A stretch of DNA of 64,000 nucleotides from Paenibacillus algorifonticola (GTDB lineage Bacteria; Bacillota; Bacilli; Paenibacillales; Paenibacillaceae): the NCBI RefSeq assembly GCF_000971975.1, contig NZ_LAQO01000034.1, positions 28,440 to 92,439 of the forward strand, written 5' to 3'. Position 1 is the stretch's first letter; every line of letters begins with the position of its first letter. The notes under the pieces are model-generated. The model ran no database searches and was not told where the DNA came from. It saw only the letters and a list, made by a program, of their open reading frames with translations. The position numbers and the translations under genes were made by a program. Shown here piece by piece: positions 8,012 through 16,790 of this stretch.

Positions 8012-8040
8012 TTGATAACTGTATTGAGAACTTTTATCAA
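8012..8040 (+). promoter_or_regulatory. Fur-box-like inverted repeat before siderophore-binding gene
   Basis: TTGATAA (8012-8018) and TTATCAA (8034-8040) bound a region containing TGAGAACTTTTATCA (8025-8039), an 11-of-14 arm match to the Fur 7-1-7 box. It lies 15 bp before the ATG of the lipoprotein gene and overlaps the untranslated leader. Iron repression is inferred. Confidence 0.6.
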
Positions 8041-8054
8041 ATGGAGGGTAAGCC

Positions 8055-9095
8055 ATGAACGCTTTAAGTTTAAACAGAAAGATGGGAGCCACTTTGCTGC
8101 TCCTTATGTGCCTGCTGCTCGCAGCTTGCGGAAGCTCAACAGCAAACAAGGGAGCTGATCATTCAGCTGTTCCTTCAGCTAATACAGTGGAGAAAGAGAC
8201 GGGGAGCTCGGCTGCGACTGGCGGGAAAGAAATTAAACATTTAATGGGCGTTACGCAGGTGCCAGCTAAGCCGCAGCGCGTATTCGTCATGCAAAATGAA
8301 TATGCCGATCATATGCTGACCATTGGCGAGAAGCCTTATGCTATTTTGGTCACTCCGCAATATAATGATAAGCTGCTGCCCTACATTGCAGGCAAGCTTG
8401 GAGAGGTTGAGCTTGTAAAGGGCGGCAGCGAAGTGCTGAACTTGGAAGAAATACTTGAGCTTAAACCCGACCTCATTCTTTCCGGGAAAGGTGTAGGAGA
8501 ACAAGCATACAACGAGCTTTCAAAAATAGCGCCTACTGTAGTGCTCGGTGTTCCCGACCGCAGCGAGACTGCATCAAAAGATCCTAATGCCGGCCTTGTA
8601 GCCGATGACTGGCAAATCGATTTGATGAAGATCGCCGAAATTTTCGGCAAGGAGGACACAGCCAAACAGGAAATTGCCAAGCTGGACGAGAAGATGCAGG
8701 CAGCGAGCGCTGAAATCGCCGCCTTGCCAAGCAAACGAATCGCTTATATTCGCGTGCGTGACAATGAGCTGCAGTTGTATGGGACAGAGGGCCATCCACT
8801 CAATTATTTATTGTTCGACAAGCTTGGCTTCCAACCATCGGCCCTTGCTCAAGTGGAACGCATGGATTTGTCACAGGAAAAAATTCCCGAGTTGGGTGCA
8901 GATTATATCTTTATGCAAGCAGACGGTGCTGATGGCGAGAAGCTGATGGGAGAAATCACGCAAAGCTCACTGTGGCAAAACGTCGAAGCTGTCAAAAAAA
9001 ATCAGGTTTTCATTCCTGAATATTGGCTTTACTTGAGCTGGGGCAAGCTCGGCCGGGAAGCAATTATCGATCAAATTGTGGAGTTTATTAAATAA
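8055..9095 (+). CDS. Iron-siderophore ABC transporter substrate-binding lipoprotein
   Basis: A 346-residue lipoprotein with a lipobox at LAAC (Cys25) and a low-complexity linker. It has two lobes of the FecB/FhuD/BtuF type: VPAKPQRVFVMQNEYADHML at the start, LEEILELKPDLILSGKG in lobe 1, and VFIPEYWLYLSWGKLGREAI at the end. It captures a ferric siderophore outside the membrane. No permease or ATPase gene lies here, so it must use a transporter encoded elsewhere. It has a strong GGAGGG ribosome site and a Fur-like box upstream, and follows its presumed AraC activator by 124 bp. Confidence 0.9.
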   Translation: MNALSLNRKMGATLLLLMCLLLAACGSSTANKGADHSAVPSANTVEKETGSSAATGGKEIKHLMGVTQVPAKPQRVFVMQNEYADHMLTIGEKPYAILVTPQYNDKLLPYIAGKLGEVELVKGGSEVLNLEEILELKPDLILSGKGVGEQAYNELSKIAPTVVLGVPDRSETASKDPNAGLVADDWQIDLMKIAEIFGKEDTAKQEIAKLDEKMQAASAEIAALPSKRIAYIRVRDNELQLYGTEGHPLNYLLFDKLGFQPSALAQVERMDLSQEKIPELGADYIFMQADGADGEKLMGEITQSSLWQNVEAVKKNQVFIPEYWLYLSWGKLGREAIIDQIVEFIK

Positions 9096-9101
9096 AACAA
9101 T

Positions 9102-9926
9102 ATGAGTGAGCCATTGGAACAAGGGCCTCGGCAAGATGCCCTCCTATACATTCGAGAGCATTTTTGTATCAGCATGCAGCAGCGGGGGGAGCCTGCCTAT
9201 CCTTTTTCGTCTGGTGACCTGCTTAGCCCCGAAGCTTTAAAACCTGTTCTGGCCAAACAAGCCGAACAGCTTGGCCATCCAAATTCGATTGTGACAGGCA
9301 CCTTATTTGCCAAACGATATTCTGTTTTGGTAATGGGACTTGTAGCTGCCTTCAGCTTGTTTGATTGTATATTGGATATAAAGCCGGACAATATCCGCTT
9401 TAAATTAACGAAGGAAGCGGAAATGGAATATCAAATTTTACAATCTCCTATCCGTATGTTGCCTGCTGAAAAGGTGGAGCTTAGGAGCATAGCAGCGGCC
9501 GATTTCGCCTCCGCTCTCTTTCTGGAGCATATTAAACCCGTGTTTGCAGCAGTCTCTGTTTATACCGGGGCAAAGCTTCCGCATATGTGGTCACTTGTCT
9601 CCCATAATCTTCAAAACTTATTTCTGCGGCTGGAGCTTCAATGCCTCACTGAGGAGGCCGCGTCTCGGCGAAGAATGCTTTCTGCTGATCGCGAGCTTCT
9701 GCTAGCGCCCTTGCTGCATACGCCATCAGCCGTTTTTGAAAATCCGCTGGCGTTGAAGCTGCGCAGCTTCTCACACGAAACGCGTCAAGATGAGTCTTTT
9801 TATTTACGCAGGCACTGCTGCCTTGCTTACCGCCTATCCTTGGATGGAGAAGCGCATGGTAATTGCCTTACCTGTCCTAAAGCAACGGTACAAGAAAGGC
9901 TCGCCAAATGGGCTGAGGAATGCTAA
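9102..9926 (+). CDS. FhuF-like ferric siderophore reductase
   Basis: A 274-residue protein ending in the FhuF-type [2Fe-2S] signature CC-x11-C-x2-C (HCCLAYRL to GNCLTCPK, residues ~242-260). FhuF proteins reduce and release iron from imported siderophores in the cytoplasm. The gene starts 7 bp after the binding-protein gene; its ribosome site is weak, suggesting translational coupling. The N-terminal ~230 residues match the IucA/FhuF-like helical domain only loosely. Confidence 0.8.
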   Translation: MSEPLEQGPRQDALLYIREHFCISMQQRGEPAYPFSSGDLLSPEALKPVLAKQAEQLGHPNSIVTGTLFAKRYSVLVMGLVAAFSLFDCILDIKPDNIRFKLTKEAEMEYQILQSPIRMLPAEKVELRSIAAADFASALFLEHIKPVFAAVSVYTGAKLPHMWSLVSHNLQNLFLRLELQCLTEEAASRRRMLSADRELLLAPLLHTPSAVFENPLALKLRSFSHETRQDESFYLRRHCCLAYRLSLDGEAHGNCLTCPKATVQERLAKWAEEC

Positions 9927-9974
9927 GCACGGGTCGTTAAGCAAAGGTACTGTAAGCGATAGATGTCAGGCACT

Positions 9975-10037
9975 AAGCAAGCAAAAATGTCAGCTGTGCG
10001 CTATAAAGCGAGACAGCTGCGTTTTTGCTTGCTTTTT
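9975..10037 (+). terminator. Terminator after iron-uptake genes
   Basis: AAGCAAGCAAAAA plus CAGCTG pairs with CAGCTG plus TTTTTGCTTGC, then TTTTT. The long stem ends the siderophore operon before the rbsK fragment. Confidence 0.8.
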
Positions 10038-10101
10038 GTTATTCGTGTGCAAAATTTGATCCTCTGTCTCTTCATGCTAGCTCTCCCCTTTCCCAAGCTC
10101 T

Positions 10102-10541
10102 ATTATAATCAAGGGGAGACGCTGATTGGCAACGCATTTTCCAGCTTCACAGGCGGAAAAGGTGCCAATCAGGCAGTAGCCTGCGCAAGGCTTGGTGCTG
10201 TGGTTACCATGATTGGCTGCGTCGGCGAGGATGCAATGGCACAGCAGCTGAGGGATGCACTTGGCGCCGAAGGCATCGATATGCATTATGTGAAAACGGT
10301 TCCTCATAAAGCAACCGGCATCGCCGCCATTAACGTCACCGAAGATGACAATCGCATTATCTTCATTCCGGGTGAAAACCACTGCTTGCTCCCGGAAAAT
10401 GTCCTTGTATTGAAGCATGTTATAGCCGCCTCAGATATGGCGATGCAGCAGCATGAAATCCCGCTTGAAACGGTCGAAGCTTCCATCAAGCTCGCGCATT
10501 CACTCGGCATTCCTGTAATTTTGAACCCAGCGCCTGCTAGT
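10102..10541 (+). pseudogene. Truncated second copy of ribokinase gene (rbsK')
   Basis: The translation (NQGETLIGNAFSSFTGGKGA, CVGEDAMAQQLRDALGAEG, HSLGIPVILNPAPA) matches residues ~25-167 of the intact RbsK encoded just downstream. The first ~24 residues and the whole C-terminal half, with the GAGD catalytic motif, are missing. Most nucleotide differences from rbsK are at third codon positions. It is in frame with an upstream ATG at 9963, which could give a meaningless 207-residue fusion. The fragment ends right before the rbs promoter. It is a remnant of duplication or of recombination with a divergent rbs operon. Confidence 0.85.
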
Positions 10542-10568
10542 ATAATCCCTTCTTCTTGCGCCTGCCTA

Positions 10569-10628
10569 TTGACAATCGGCATCTAGCGGCTTAAAATGAG
10601 AAACATCGATGTGTAACCGATTACACAT
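10569..10628 (+). promoter_or_regulatory. rbs operon promoter and RbsR/CcpA operator
   Basis: The -35 TTGACA (10569-10574) and -10 TAAAAT (10592-10597) are 17 bp apart. The near-perfect palindrome ATGTGTAACCGATTACACAT spans 10609-10628, just downstream of the predicted start. Its core TGTAACCGATTACA fits both a LacI-family operator with central CG and the CcpA cre consensus TGWAANCGNTNWCA. Ribose-dependent repression by the operon's own RbsR, catabolite repression, or both are therefore plausible. Confidence 0.85.
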
Positions 10629-10657
10629 CACACATTCAGCAAACAAGAGGTGTTCCT

Positions 10658-11566
10658 ATGGCTCAAGCGAAAATTACCGTCATTGGCAGTTTAAATATCG
10701 ATATGGTAACAGAAACGGATGTTATGCCTCAGCAAGGCGAGACTTTAATTGGCAACGCTTTCTCAAGCTTTACAGGCGGAAAAGGCGCGAACCAGGCTGT
10801 AGCCTGTGCAAGGCTTGGAGCAGCGGTTACAATGATTGGCTGTGTCGGCGAGGATGCAATGGCGCAGCAGTTGAGGGATGCACTTGGTGCGGAGAACATT
10901 GATATGACATATGTGAAAACGGTTCCCTATAAGGCAACCGGTATCGCTGCGATAACCGTCACGGAAGGCGACAATCGCATCATCGTCATTCCAGGTGCAA
11001 ACCACTGCTTGCTGCCGGAGGATGTACTTGCACTGAAAGAAGTCATCGCCGCGTCCGATATGGTGATGCTTCAGCATGAAATACCGCTTGAAACCGTTGA
11101 GGCATCTATTAAGCTTGCCCATTCCCTTGGTATTCCAGTCATTTTGAATCCTGCCCCTGCGGTAAGACTGCCCGAGCAGCTGCTAGCCCAGCTTCATCTT
11201 ATTACGCCGAATGAATCCGAGCTGGCTATTGTAACGGGGCTGGAGCGCAAGAACACGCCAGAATCCCTGCTGGAGCAATATCCGAATCCAATCGTAATGA
11301 CAGCGGGAAGCAGCGGTGCTTATTACAAAGGAGCAAATGGCGAATTGGGCCATATTCCTGGTTATAAGGTCGAAGTTGTAGATACGACAGGTGCAGGCGA
11401 TACGTTTAATGGCGCTTTAGCTGTAAAGCTAAGCGAAGGGGCCTCTCTTCAGGAAGCTGCCCAGTTTGCCGTTGCCGCAAGCGCATTGTCTGTCACAAAG
11501 CTTGGCGCACAAAGCGGTATGCCGCTTCGGCATGCTGTCGAGGCATTCATTAAGCAGTCAAACTGA
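10658..11566 (+). CDS. rbsK: Ribokinase
   Basis: A 302-residue PfkB-family sugar kinase that phosphorylates ribose at O5 after uptake. The N-terminal substrate motif is GSLNIDMVTETDVMPQQGET, the PfkB signature 1 is FTGGKGANQAVACARLGA, and the catalytic motif is DTTGAGDTFNGALAVKL near residue 245. First gene of rbsKDACB, directly behind the rbs promoter/operator. A truncated paralogous copy lies immediately upstream. Confidence 0.95.
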   Translation: MAQAKITVIGSLNIDMVTETDVMPQQGETLIGNAFSSFTGGKGANQAVACARLGAAVTMIGCVGEDAMAQQLRDALGAENIDMTYVKTVPYKATGIAAITVTEGDNRIIVIPGANHCLLPEDVLALKEVIAASDMVMLQHEIPLETVEASIKLAHSLGIPVILNPAPAVRLPEQLLAQLHLITPNESELAIVTGLERKNTPESLLEQYPNPIVMTAGSSGAYYKGANGELGHIPGYKVEVVDTTGAGDTFNGALAVKLSEGASLQEAAQFAVAASALSVTKLGAQSGMPLRHAVEAFIKQSN

Positions 11567-11607
11567 TGCTCCACACCGAAATTGAATTGACTTGAAAGGA
11601 TATTTCC

Positions 11608-12006
11608 ATGAAAAAAATAGGCATACTAAACAGCGAAATTACATCCGTACTTGGTCGACTTGGGCATACAGACTGCATCGTTATTGCCGATTGCGGCCTG
11701 CCGATACCCGATTCGGTAAAGCGCATTGATCTGGCGCTTATGCCCGGCCTCCCTTCTTTTATGGATACACTCGGGGCCGTGCTTGCAGATATGGAGGTAG
11801 AGAAGGCTGTTATCGCCGTAGAGATGACGACGCATAACGCAGCACTTCATCCAAAAATGCTGAAGCAGCTGGGCAATATCACCATTCAAGAAGTTTCACA
11901 TGAGCAATTGAAAGCGTTAACGCATCAGGCCAAGGCGGTCATCCGTACAGGCGAGGCGACCCCATACGCAAACATCATTCTTCAAGCAGGCGTTATCTTC
12001 AAGTAA
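11608..12006 (+). CDS. rbsD: D-ribose pyranase
   Basis: A 132-residue RbsD/FucU-family mutarotase that converts beta-pyranose to beta-furanose ribose for the kinase. Conserved stretches are GHTDCIVIADCGLPIP (catalytic His near residue 20) and the C-terminal IRTGEATPYANIILQAGV. Full length for the family. Preceded by GAAAGGA and lying between rbsK and rbsA. Confidence 0.95.
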   Translation: MKKIGILNSEITSVLGRLGHTDCIVIADCGLPIPDSVKRIDLALMPGLPSFMDTLGAVLADMEVEKAVIAVEMTTHNAALHPKMLKQLGNITIQEVSHEQLKALTHQAKAVIRTGEATPYANIILQAGVIFK

Positions 12007-12039
12007 AGCTGCCGCAGCTTGAGCAAAGGAGGAGAGCAG

Positions 12040-13542
12040 ATGGAATATTTAATCGAAATGACAGGCATTCATAAATCCTTCTCATCCGTACAAGTATTGA
12101 AAAATGCCGCTTTCCGGCTTAAAGCAGGTGAGATTCATGCTTTAATGGGCGAAAACGGCGCGGGCAAGTCAACGCTCATGAAAATTTTGACCGGCGTTTA
12201 CAAGGCTGATGCAGGCACAATTAAAGTAAAGGGTAAAGAAACCGCCTTCGCGAACCCCACAGAAGCAGAAAATAGCGGTGTCGCTATCATTCATCAGGAG
12301 CTTAACATTATTCCTAAGCTGACTGTCGCCGAGAATATGTTTCTCGGTCGGCAGCTTGTATATGGTCGGACCGGCATTTTACGGGATAAGGAAATGAAGA
12401 ATAAGACCCGGGAGTATATGCAGCGCCTCGGCGTCGAGCTGGACCCAGATGCTGTAGCAGAAAGCTTGTCAATCGGCCAGCAGCAAATGATCGAAATTGC
12501 GAAAGCGCTGTCTAAAAATGCCGAGGTGCTCATTATGGATGAGCCCACAGCCGCGCTGACCGACCGAGAGATTGAATCGCTGTTCCAAATTATGAATCAG
12601 CTGCGCAGCGAAGGCGTTGGCATCGTCTACATTTCCCACCGGATGGAAGAAATTTTCCGCATGTGTGATGAAATTTCTGTCCTGCGAGACGGTTCATTTC
12701 TAGGGACGGAACAGACGGCCAGTACAACCGTACAGCACATTGTCCGCTTGATGGTAGGTCGAGAAATTGGCGACCGCTATCCTGAACGCCGCACGGTTAT
12801 AGGTTCGGAGCGTCTTCGAGTCAGTGGTTTAAGCGATGGCAAAAAGCTGAACGATATTAGCTTTTCGGTTAAAGCCGGCGAAATTGTAGGTGTTGCCGGT
12901 TTAATGGGCGCCGGTAGAACCGAAATTATGCGTTTATTGTTTGGAGCAGATAAGAAGAAAAAAGGCCAAGTTTGGCTTGACGGCAAGGTGGTCAACATCA
13001 GCGATCCAGCCAGCGCCATTCAAGCCGGCATCGTCTTTGTCACTGAAGACCGGAAGCATCAAGGCCTGATTCTAGATATGTCCGTCCGCGAAAATTTATC
13101 GCTGACCAATTATCCTTTTATAGCAGGCAAGGGCATCATCAGCAGCGGCAAGGAACAGGAATTGTCCGAGCAAATGATAAAGCGCTTTAATATTCGCACC
13201 CGCGATGCCGAGCAGACCGTAAAATCGCTCAGCGGGGGCAATCAGCAAAAAATCGCAATTGGCAAATGGCTCGGCAAGCTGCCGAAGGTATTTATTATGG
13301 ACGAGCCCACCCGCGGCGTAGACGTTGGCGCCAAGAAGGAAATCTACAGCATGATGAACGAGCTTAGCGAGCAAGGAGTCGCCATTATTATGGTGTCCTC
13401 GGATCTTCCTGAGGTGCTCGGTGTAAGCGACCGCGTCATTGTCGTACATGAAGGACGTATCGCTTCTGTACTCGACAAAACGCAAATGAATCAGGAAGCA
13501 ATTATGCATGCGGCGACTGGAGGAAGCAGCAATGGCCATTAA
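12040..13542 (+). CDS. rbsA: Ribose ABC transporter ATP-binding protein
   Basis: A 500-residue tandem ATPase of the sugar-import CUT2 type. The first nucleotide-binding domain has Walker A GENGAGKSTLMK, signature LSIGQQQMIEIAKAL and Walker B VLIMDEPTAAL. The second has the degenerate P-loop GLMGAGRTEIMRLLFG typical of RbsA, signature LSGGNQQKIAIGKWL and Walker B VFIMDEPTRGVD. The ATG at 12040 is chosen because AAAGGAGGAG sits 7 bp upstream; a TTG at 12019 gives a longer frame without support. It powers ribose import with RbsC and RbsB. Confidence 0.95.
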   Translation: MEYLIEMTGIHKSFSSVQVLKNAAFRLKAGEIHALMGENGAGKSTLMKILTGVYKADAGTIKVKGKETAFANPTEAENSGVAIIHQELNIIPKLTVAENMFLGRQLVYGRTGILRDKEMKNKTREYMQRLGVELDPDAVAESLSIGQQQMIEIAKALSKNAEVLIMDEPTAALTDREIESLFQIMNQLRSEGVGIVYISHRMEEIFRMCDEISVLRDGSFLGTEQTASTTVQHIVRLMVGREIGDRYPERRTVIGSERLRVSGLSDGKKLNDISFSVKAGEIVGVAGLMGAGRTEIMRLLFGADKKKKGQVWLDGKVVNISDPASAIQAGIVFVTEDRKHQGLILDMSVRENLSLTNYPFIAGKGIISSGKEQELSEQMIKRFNIRTRDAEQTVKSLSGGNQQKIAIGKWLGKLPKVFIMDEPTRGVDVGAKKEIYSMMNELSEQGVAIIMVSSDLPEVLGVSDRVIVVHEGRIASVLDKTQMNQEAIMHAATGGSSNGH

Positions 13543-14479
13543 GAACAAACAGCTATCAACCGTTTTGCAAAAGCTTGGCCCGTTGATCGGGCTCTGCATC
13601 ATCGTTCTAATTCTTATCCTATCAAGCCCTAACTTTTTGACGATTAACAATATTTTAAATGTATTCCGTCAAGTTTCAATCAATGCGTTAATCGCATTCG
13701 GTATGACCTTTGTCATTTTAACAGGCGGTATCGACCTGTCTGTTGGCGCGACTCTCGCTCTATCGGGAGCACTTACCGCAGGCATGATGAGCAGCGGGCT
13801 TGATCCAATAACAGCAGTAATTATCGGATTGCTTGCCGGGGCGGTAATGGGGGCGGTGAACGGGCTTCTCGTTACAAAAACAAATATTGCACCGTTTATA
13901 GCCACTCTAGCCACGATGACCATCTACCGAGGACTCGCACTTGTATATACAGATGGCAGGCCCATTACTGGCTTTAACAGCGAGTTTTTCACAATGATTG
14001 GCGGAGGCTATTTCTTCGGTGTCCCTGTTCCCGTTATGATTACGATTATTTTGTTCGCCGTGCTGTATTTCATTTTGCGCAAAACTACGTTTGGACGCAA
14101 TGTATATGCGATTGGCGGCAACGAAGAGGCCTCGCGTCTATCCGGTATTAAGACAGGGCGCTTTAAAATCTATGTTTATACACTGACGGGCCTGCTGTCG
14201 TCTCTCGCCGGCATTATTCTTGCCTCCCGCCTCAATTCAGCGCAGGCGAATGCCGGAACCGGCTATGAATTGGATGCGATTGCAGCCGTCGTTCTCGGAG
14301 GTACAAGCCTGTCAGGAGGACGGGGCTGGATTGTCGGCACTCTGGTTGGCGCGCTTATTATCGGCGTGCTTAACAACGGCTTGAATTTGATGGGAGTCTC
14401 CTCGTTCTATCAGCAGGTTGTTAAAGGGCTCGTTATTTTGCTAGCTGTCTTGCTGGACCGCAAGAAGGCTAGCAGCTAA
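13532..14479 (+). CDS. rbsC: Ribose ABC transporter permease
   Basis: A 315-residue polytopic membrane protein of the BPD_transp_2 (RbsC/AraH) family, with NALIAFGMTFVILTGGIDLS and the transporter loop GRNVYAIGGNEEASRLSGI. The ATG at 13532 is behind GGAGGAAGC and overlaps the end of rbsA by 11 bp; a longer frame from 13508 exists but lacks a ribosome site. Forms the membrane channel for ribose. Confidence 0.95.
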   Translation: MAIKNKQLSTVLQKLGPLIGLCIIVLILILSSPNFLTINNILNVFRQVSINALIAFGMTFVILTGGIDLSVGATLALSGALTAGMMSSGLDPITAVIIGLLAGAVMGAVNGLLVTKTNIAPFIATLATMTIYRGLALVYTDGRPITGFNSEFFTMIGGGYFFGVPVPVMITIILFAVLYFILRKTTFGRNVYAIGGNEEASRLSGIKTGRFKIYVYTLTGLLSSLAGIILASRLNSAQANAGTGYELDAIAAVVLGGTSLSGGRGWIVGTLVGALIIGVLNNGLNLMGVSSFYQQVVKGLVILLAVLLDRKKASS

Positions 14480-14517
14480 TGATAAAAAAACAAACAATAG
14501 ACAAAGGTGGTTACAAC

Positions 14518-15474
14518 ATGAAAAAAATGATCAAGCTTGCCAGCATTTCCCTGATTGCAGCCCTTACGCTAGCCGGATGCTCGACTACAGCTCCAGGCAG
14601 CGAAGCCAATACAGCTGCCAGCACCGCTCCGCAAAGCGGCACCATTAAAATCGGACTTGCCGTGTCCACGCAAAGCAATCCATTTTTCGTAACCTTAAAA
14701 GAAGGAGCGGAAAAAGCGGCGCTTGACGGTGACGTAGAGCTGATTACAGTAGATGCGCAGGATGATGCAGCAAAGCAAGCCTCCTCCATTGAGGATTTGA
14801 TTCAGCAAAAGGTTAACGTTATTATCATTAATCCTACTGACTCCGCAGCGGTTGTGCCTGCCGTTGAATCTGCGAATGCCGCAGGCATTCCAGTCATTAC
14901 GGTAGACCGTATGTCAGACGGAGGCACGATTGCCAGCCATATTGCTTCAGACAACAAGGCTGGCGGCGTATTGGCGGCGAAATTCATTGCCGAGCAGCTC
15001 GGCGGCAGTGGTAAAGTTGTTGAGCTTGAAGGCATTCCAGGCTCCTCGGCCGCTCGTGAGCGTGGTGACGGCTTTAATGAGGAAATGGCCAAAGCATCTG
15101 GCATTGAAATTGCTGCAAAGCAGCCCGCTGATTTTGACCGCGCAAAAGGGCTGACCGTTATGGAAAATATTTTGCAGGCGGGCAAAGATATTAAAGCTGT
15201 ATTCGCACACAATGATGAAATGGCACTCGGCGCCCTGAAGGCCATCGAAGCAGCTGGTTTGAAAAATATTATCGTCGTAGGCTTTGATGCAACGGATGAT
15301 GCGGTGAAGGAAGTATTCGCAGGCACCATGAGCGCAACCGTTGCTCAAAAACCGGATTCGATGGGCATTTTAGCTGTACAAACGGCCGTTAAAATCGTCA
15401 AGGGAGAAACGGTTGAAAAATCAATTCCCGTTGATCTTGAACTTGTAACGAAGGATTCCGCAGCTGCAAAATAA
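14518..15474 (+). CDS. rbsB: Ribose ABC transporter substrate-binding lipoprotein
   Basis: A 318-residue lipoprotein: signal MKKMIKLASISLIAALTLAG with Cys at about residue 21, then a periplasmic-binding-protein type 1 domain (IGLAVSTQSNPFFVTLKEGA, FAHNDEMALGALKAIEAAG, VVGFDATDDAVKEV). It binds ribose outside the membrane. The ATG at 14518 follows AAAGGTGG; the ORF could open at 14479 inside the rbsC stop, but the signal peptide fits the later start. Last gene of the transporter part of the operon. Confidence 0.95.
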   Translation: MKKMIKLASISLIAALTLAGCSTTAPGSEANTAASTAPQSGTIKIGLAVSTQSNPFFVTLKEGAEKAALDGDVELITVDAQDDAAKQASSIEDLIQQKVNVIIINPTDSAAVVPAVESANAAGIPVITVDRMSDGGTIASHIASDNKAGGVLAAKFIAEQLGGSGKVVELEGIPGSSAARERGDGFNEEMAKASGIEIAAKQPADFDRAKGLTVMENILQAGKDIKAVFAHNDEMALGALKAIEAAGLKNIIVVGFDATDDAVKEVFAGTMSATVAQKPDSMGILAVQTAVKIVKGETVEKSIPVDLELVTKDSAAAK

Positions 15475-15502
15475 GAGCTGGCCCCTGCTCTCTTGACGGA
15501 CA

Positions 15503-15548
15503 AAAACAAGTGTGCTAACGTTTTCCCAAACGTGAGCACACTTGTTTT
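15503..15548 (+). terminator. Terminator between rbsB and rbsR
   Basis: AAAACAAGTGTGCT pairs with AGCACACTTGTTTT and there is an additional ACGTTT/AAACGT inner stem. It separates rbsKDACB from rbsR, which then needs readthrough or its own promoter. Confidence 0.85.
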
Positions 15549-15597
15549 GCTCATTGGCTAGCTCGCTTATTCAAAAGGCCAGACCATTGAAAGGAAT

Positions 15598-16590
15598 TTG
15601 CCAGAAATGACCACGATCAGAGATGTCAGCAAGCTGGCTGGCGTATCGGTTGCTACAGTCTCACGCCTGTTCAATCAGAGCGGTTACGTGAGCAAGGAAG
15701 CAGAAGCCGCTATTCAGGCAGCCGTTGCGAAGCTTAACTACAAACCTAATTCAATCGCCAGGAGCCTCGCAGGCAAAAAAACAGCTGCCGTCGCGTTAAT
15801 GGTACCCGACATCCTAAACCCCTTTTTCCCAGAAATTGCTCGTGCTGCTGAGGATGCAGCCGCTTCACAAGGCTATACGCTTGTCCTTTGCAATACAGAC
15901 AATAACCCCGACAAGGAAAAAATGTATATCGAAGCACTTATCAATAAACAAATCGATGGCATTATCGTTTCTTCTTATACGATTTCACCCGAGCAAATTA
16001 TTACCCTGCAGAAACGCTCGATTCCGATCGTCGTCATTGATAATAGCTTTCCAGACCATCCGATCGTTACGATTACAGCAGCTAACCGCTACGGCGGCCA
16101 ACTCGCCGTGCAGCATTTGCTATACGCGGGCTGCGGCAAAATCGCCCATATATGCGGGCCATCTCATGTGCATTCCGCCCGTGAGCGGACGCTCGCTTAT
16201 GAGGAAATGTGTTCTCATCTGCCATGGTTTACGCCTAGCCTAACCGCGTCCGGTCATTTCAGCGTCGCTGGCGGCTACGAGGCCATGAAGCATATTTTTC
16301 GCCAGCATCCCGACGTGGACGGCGTGTTTGCCGGCAATGACCTTATGGCAGCAGGGGCGCTCAAGGCACTGCATGAGCTTGGCGTATCCATCCCGTCCCA
16401 GATCAAGCTGATTGGCTTCGACGGTATTCGGATGGACATGGTCTATCCAGAGCTATCCACCGTTTCCCAGCAAATTTATACGATTGGCCGGACAGCTATG
16501 GACTATTTAATTCGCCAGATCAACAACGAGCCGATTGAGAAGCGCAACTACGAGCTAGAGGTCGAGCTGCTCCAGAAGGCTACAACCTGA
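15598..16590 (+). CDS. rbsR: LacI-family ribose operon repressor
   Basis: A 330-residue LacI/GalR regulator. The N-terminal helix-turn-helix and hinge (TTIRDVSKLAGVSVATVSRL, LNYKPNSIARSLAGKKT) precede a periplasmic-binding-like sugar domain with FAGNDLMAAGALKALHELGV and IKLIGFDGI. The start is uncertain: TTG at 15598 is 4 bp behind AAAGGA, while an in-frame ATG at 15607 is 13 bp away. By position and by the LacI-type palindrome upstream of rbsK it is inferred to repress the rbs operon in the absence of ribose. It lies at the 3' end of the operon rather than at the head as in B. subtilis. Confidence 0.9.
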   Translation: MPEMTTIRDVSKLAGVSVATVSRLFNQSGYVSKEAEAAIQAAVAKLNYKPNSIARSLAGKKTAAVALMVPDILNPFFPEIARAAEDAAASQGYTLVLCNTDNNPDKEKMYIEALINKQIDGIIVSSYTISPEQIITLQKRSIPIVVIDNSFPDHPIVTITAANRYGGQLAVQHLLYAGCGKIAHICGPSHVHSARERTLAYEEMCSHLPWFTPSLTASGHFSVAGGYEAMKHIFRQHPDVDGVFAGNDLMAAGALKALHELGVSIPSQIKLIGFDGIRMDMVYPELSTVSQQIYTIGRTAMDYLIRQINNEPIEKRNYELEVELLQKATT

Positions 16591-16646
16591 CTTCCACATA
16601 CTGTGAGAGGCCAGAATAAAACAACGCTATTATGCTAGAGTTAGAG

Positions 16647-16692
16647 AAACCTTCGATTCCGCTGAAGCTGCTGCGGCTATCGAAGGTTTTTA
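16647..16692 (+). terminator. Terminator after rbsR
   Basis: AAACCTTCGAT pairs with ATCGAAGGTTTTT around a GC-rich loop. The rest of the 200-bp gap up to 16790 shows nothing beyond a possible AT-rich promoter. Confidence 0.85.
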
Positions 16693-16790
16693 CGTTCATC
16701 CGCTATAAAGGAAATTCACGGTATTGTATGGCATAATAAGAGATAGCCAGATGCCTCTGATTACTATTTTTTCCACGGAGGGAATGTATT

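Noticed and set aside
9963..10586. 207-residue complete ORF covering the rbsK fragment
   Set aside because: The first ~45 codons run through a terminator hairpin and are unrelated to ribokinase; the rest is a truncated kinase without catalytic motif, so it is annotated as a pseudogene.
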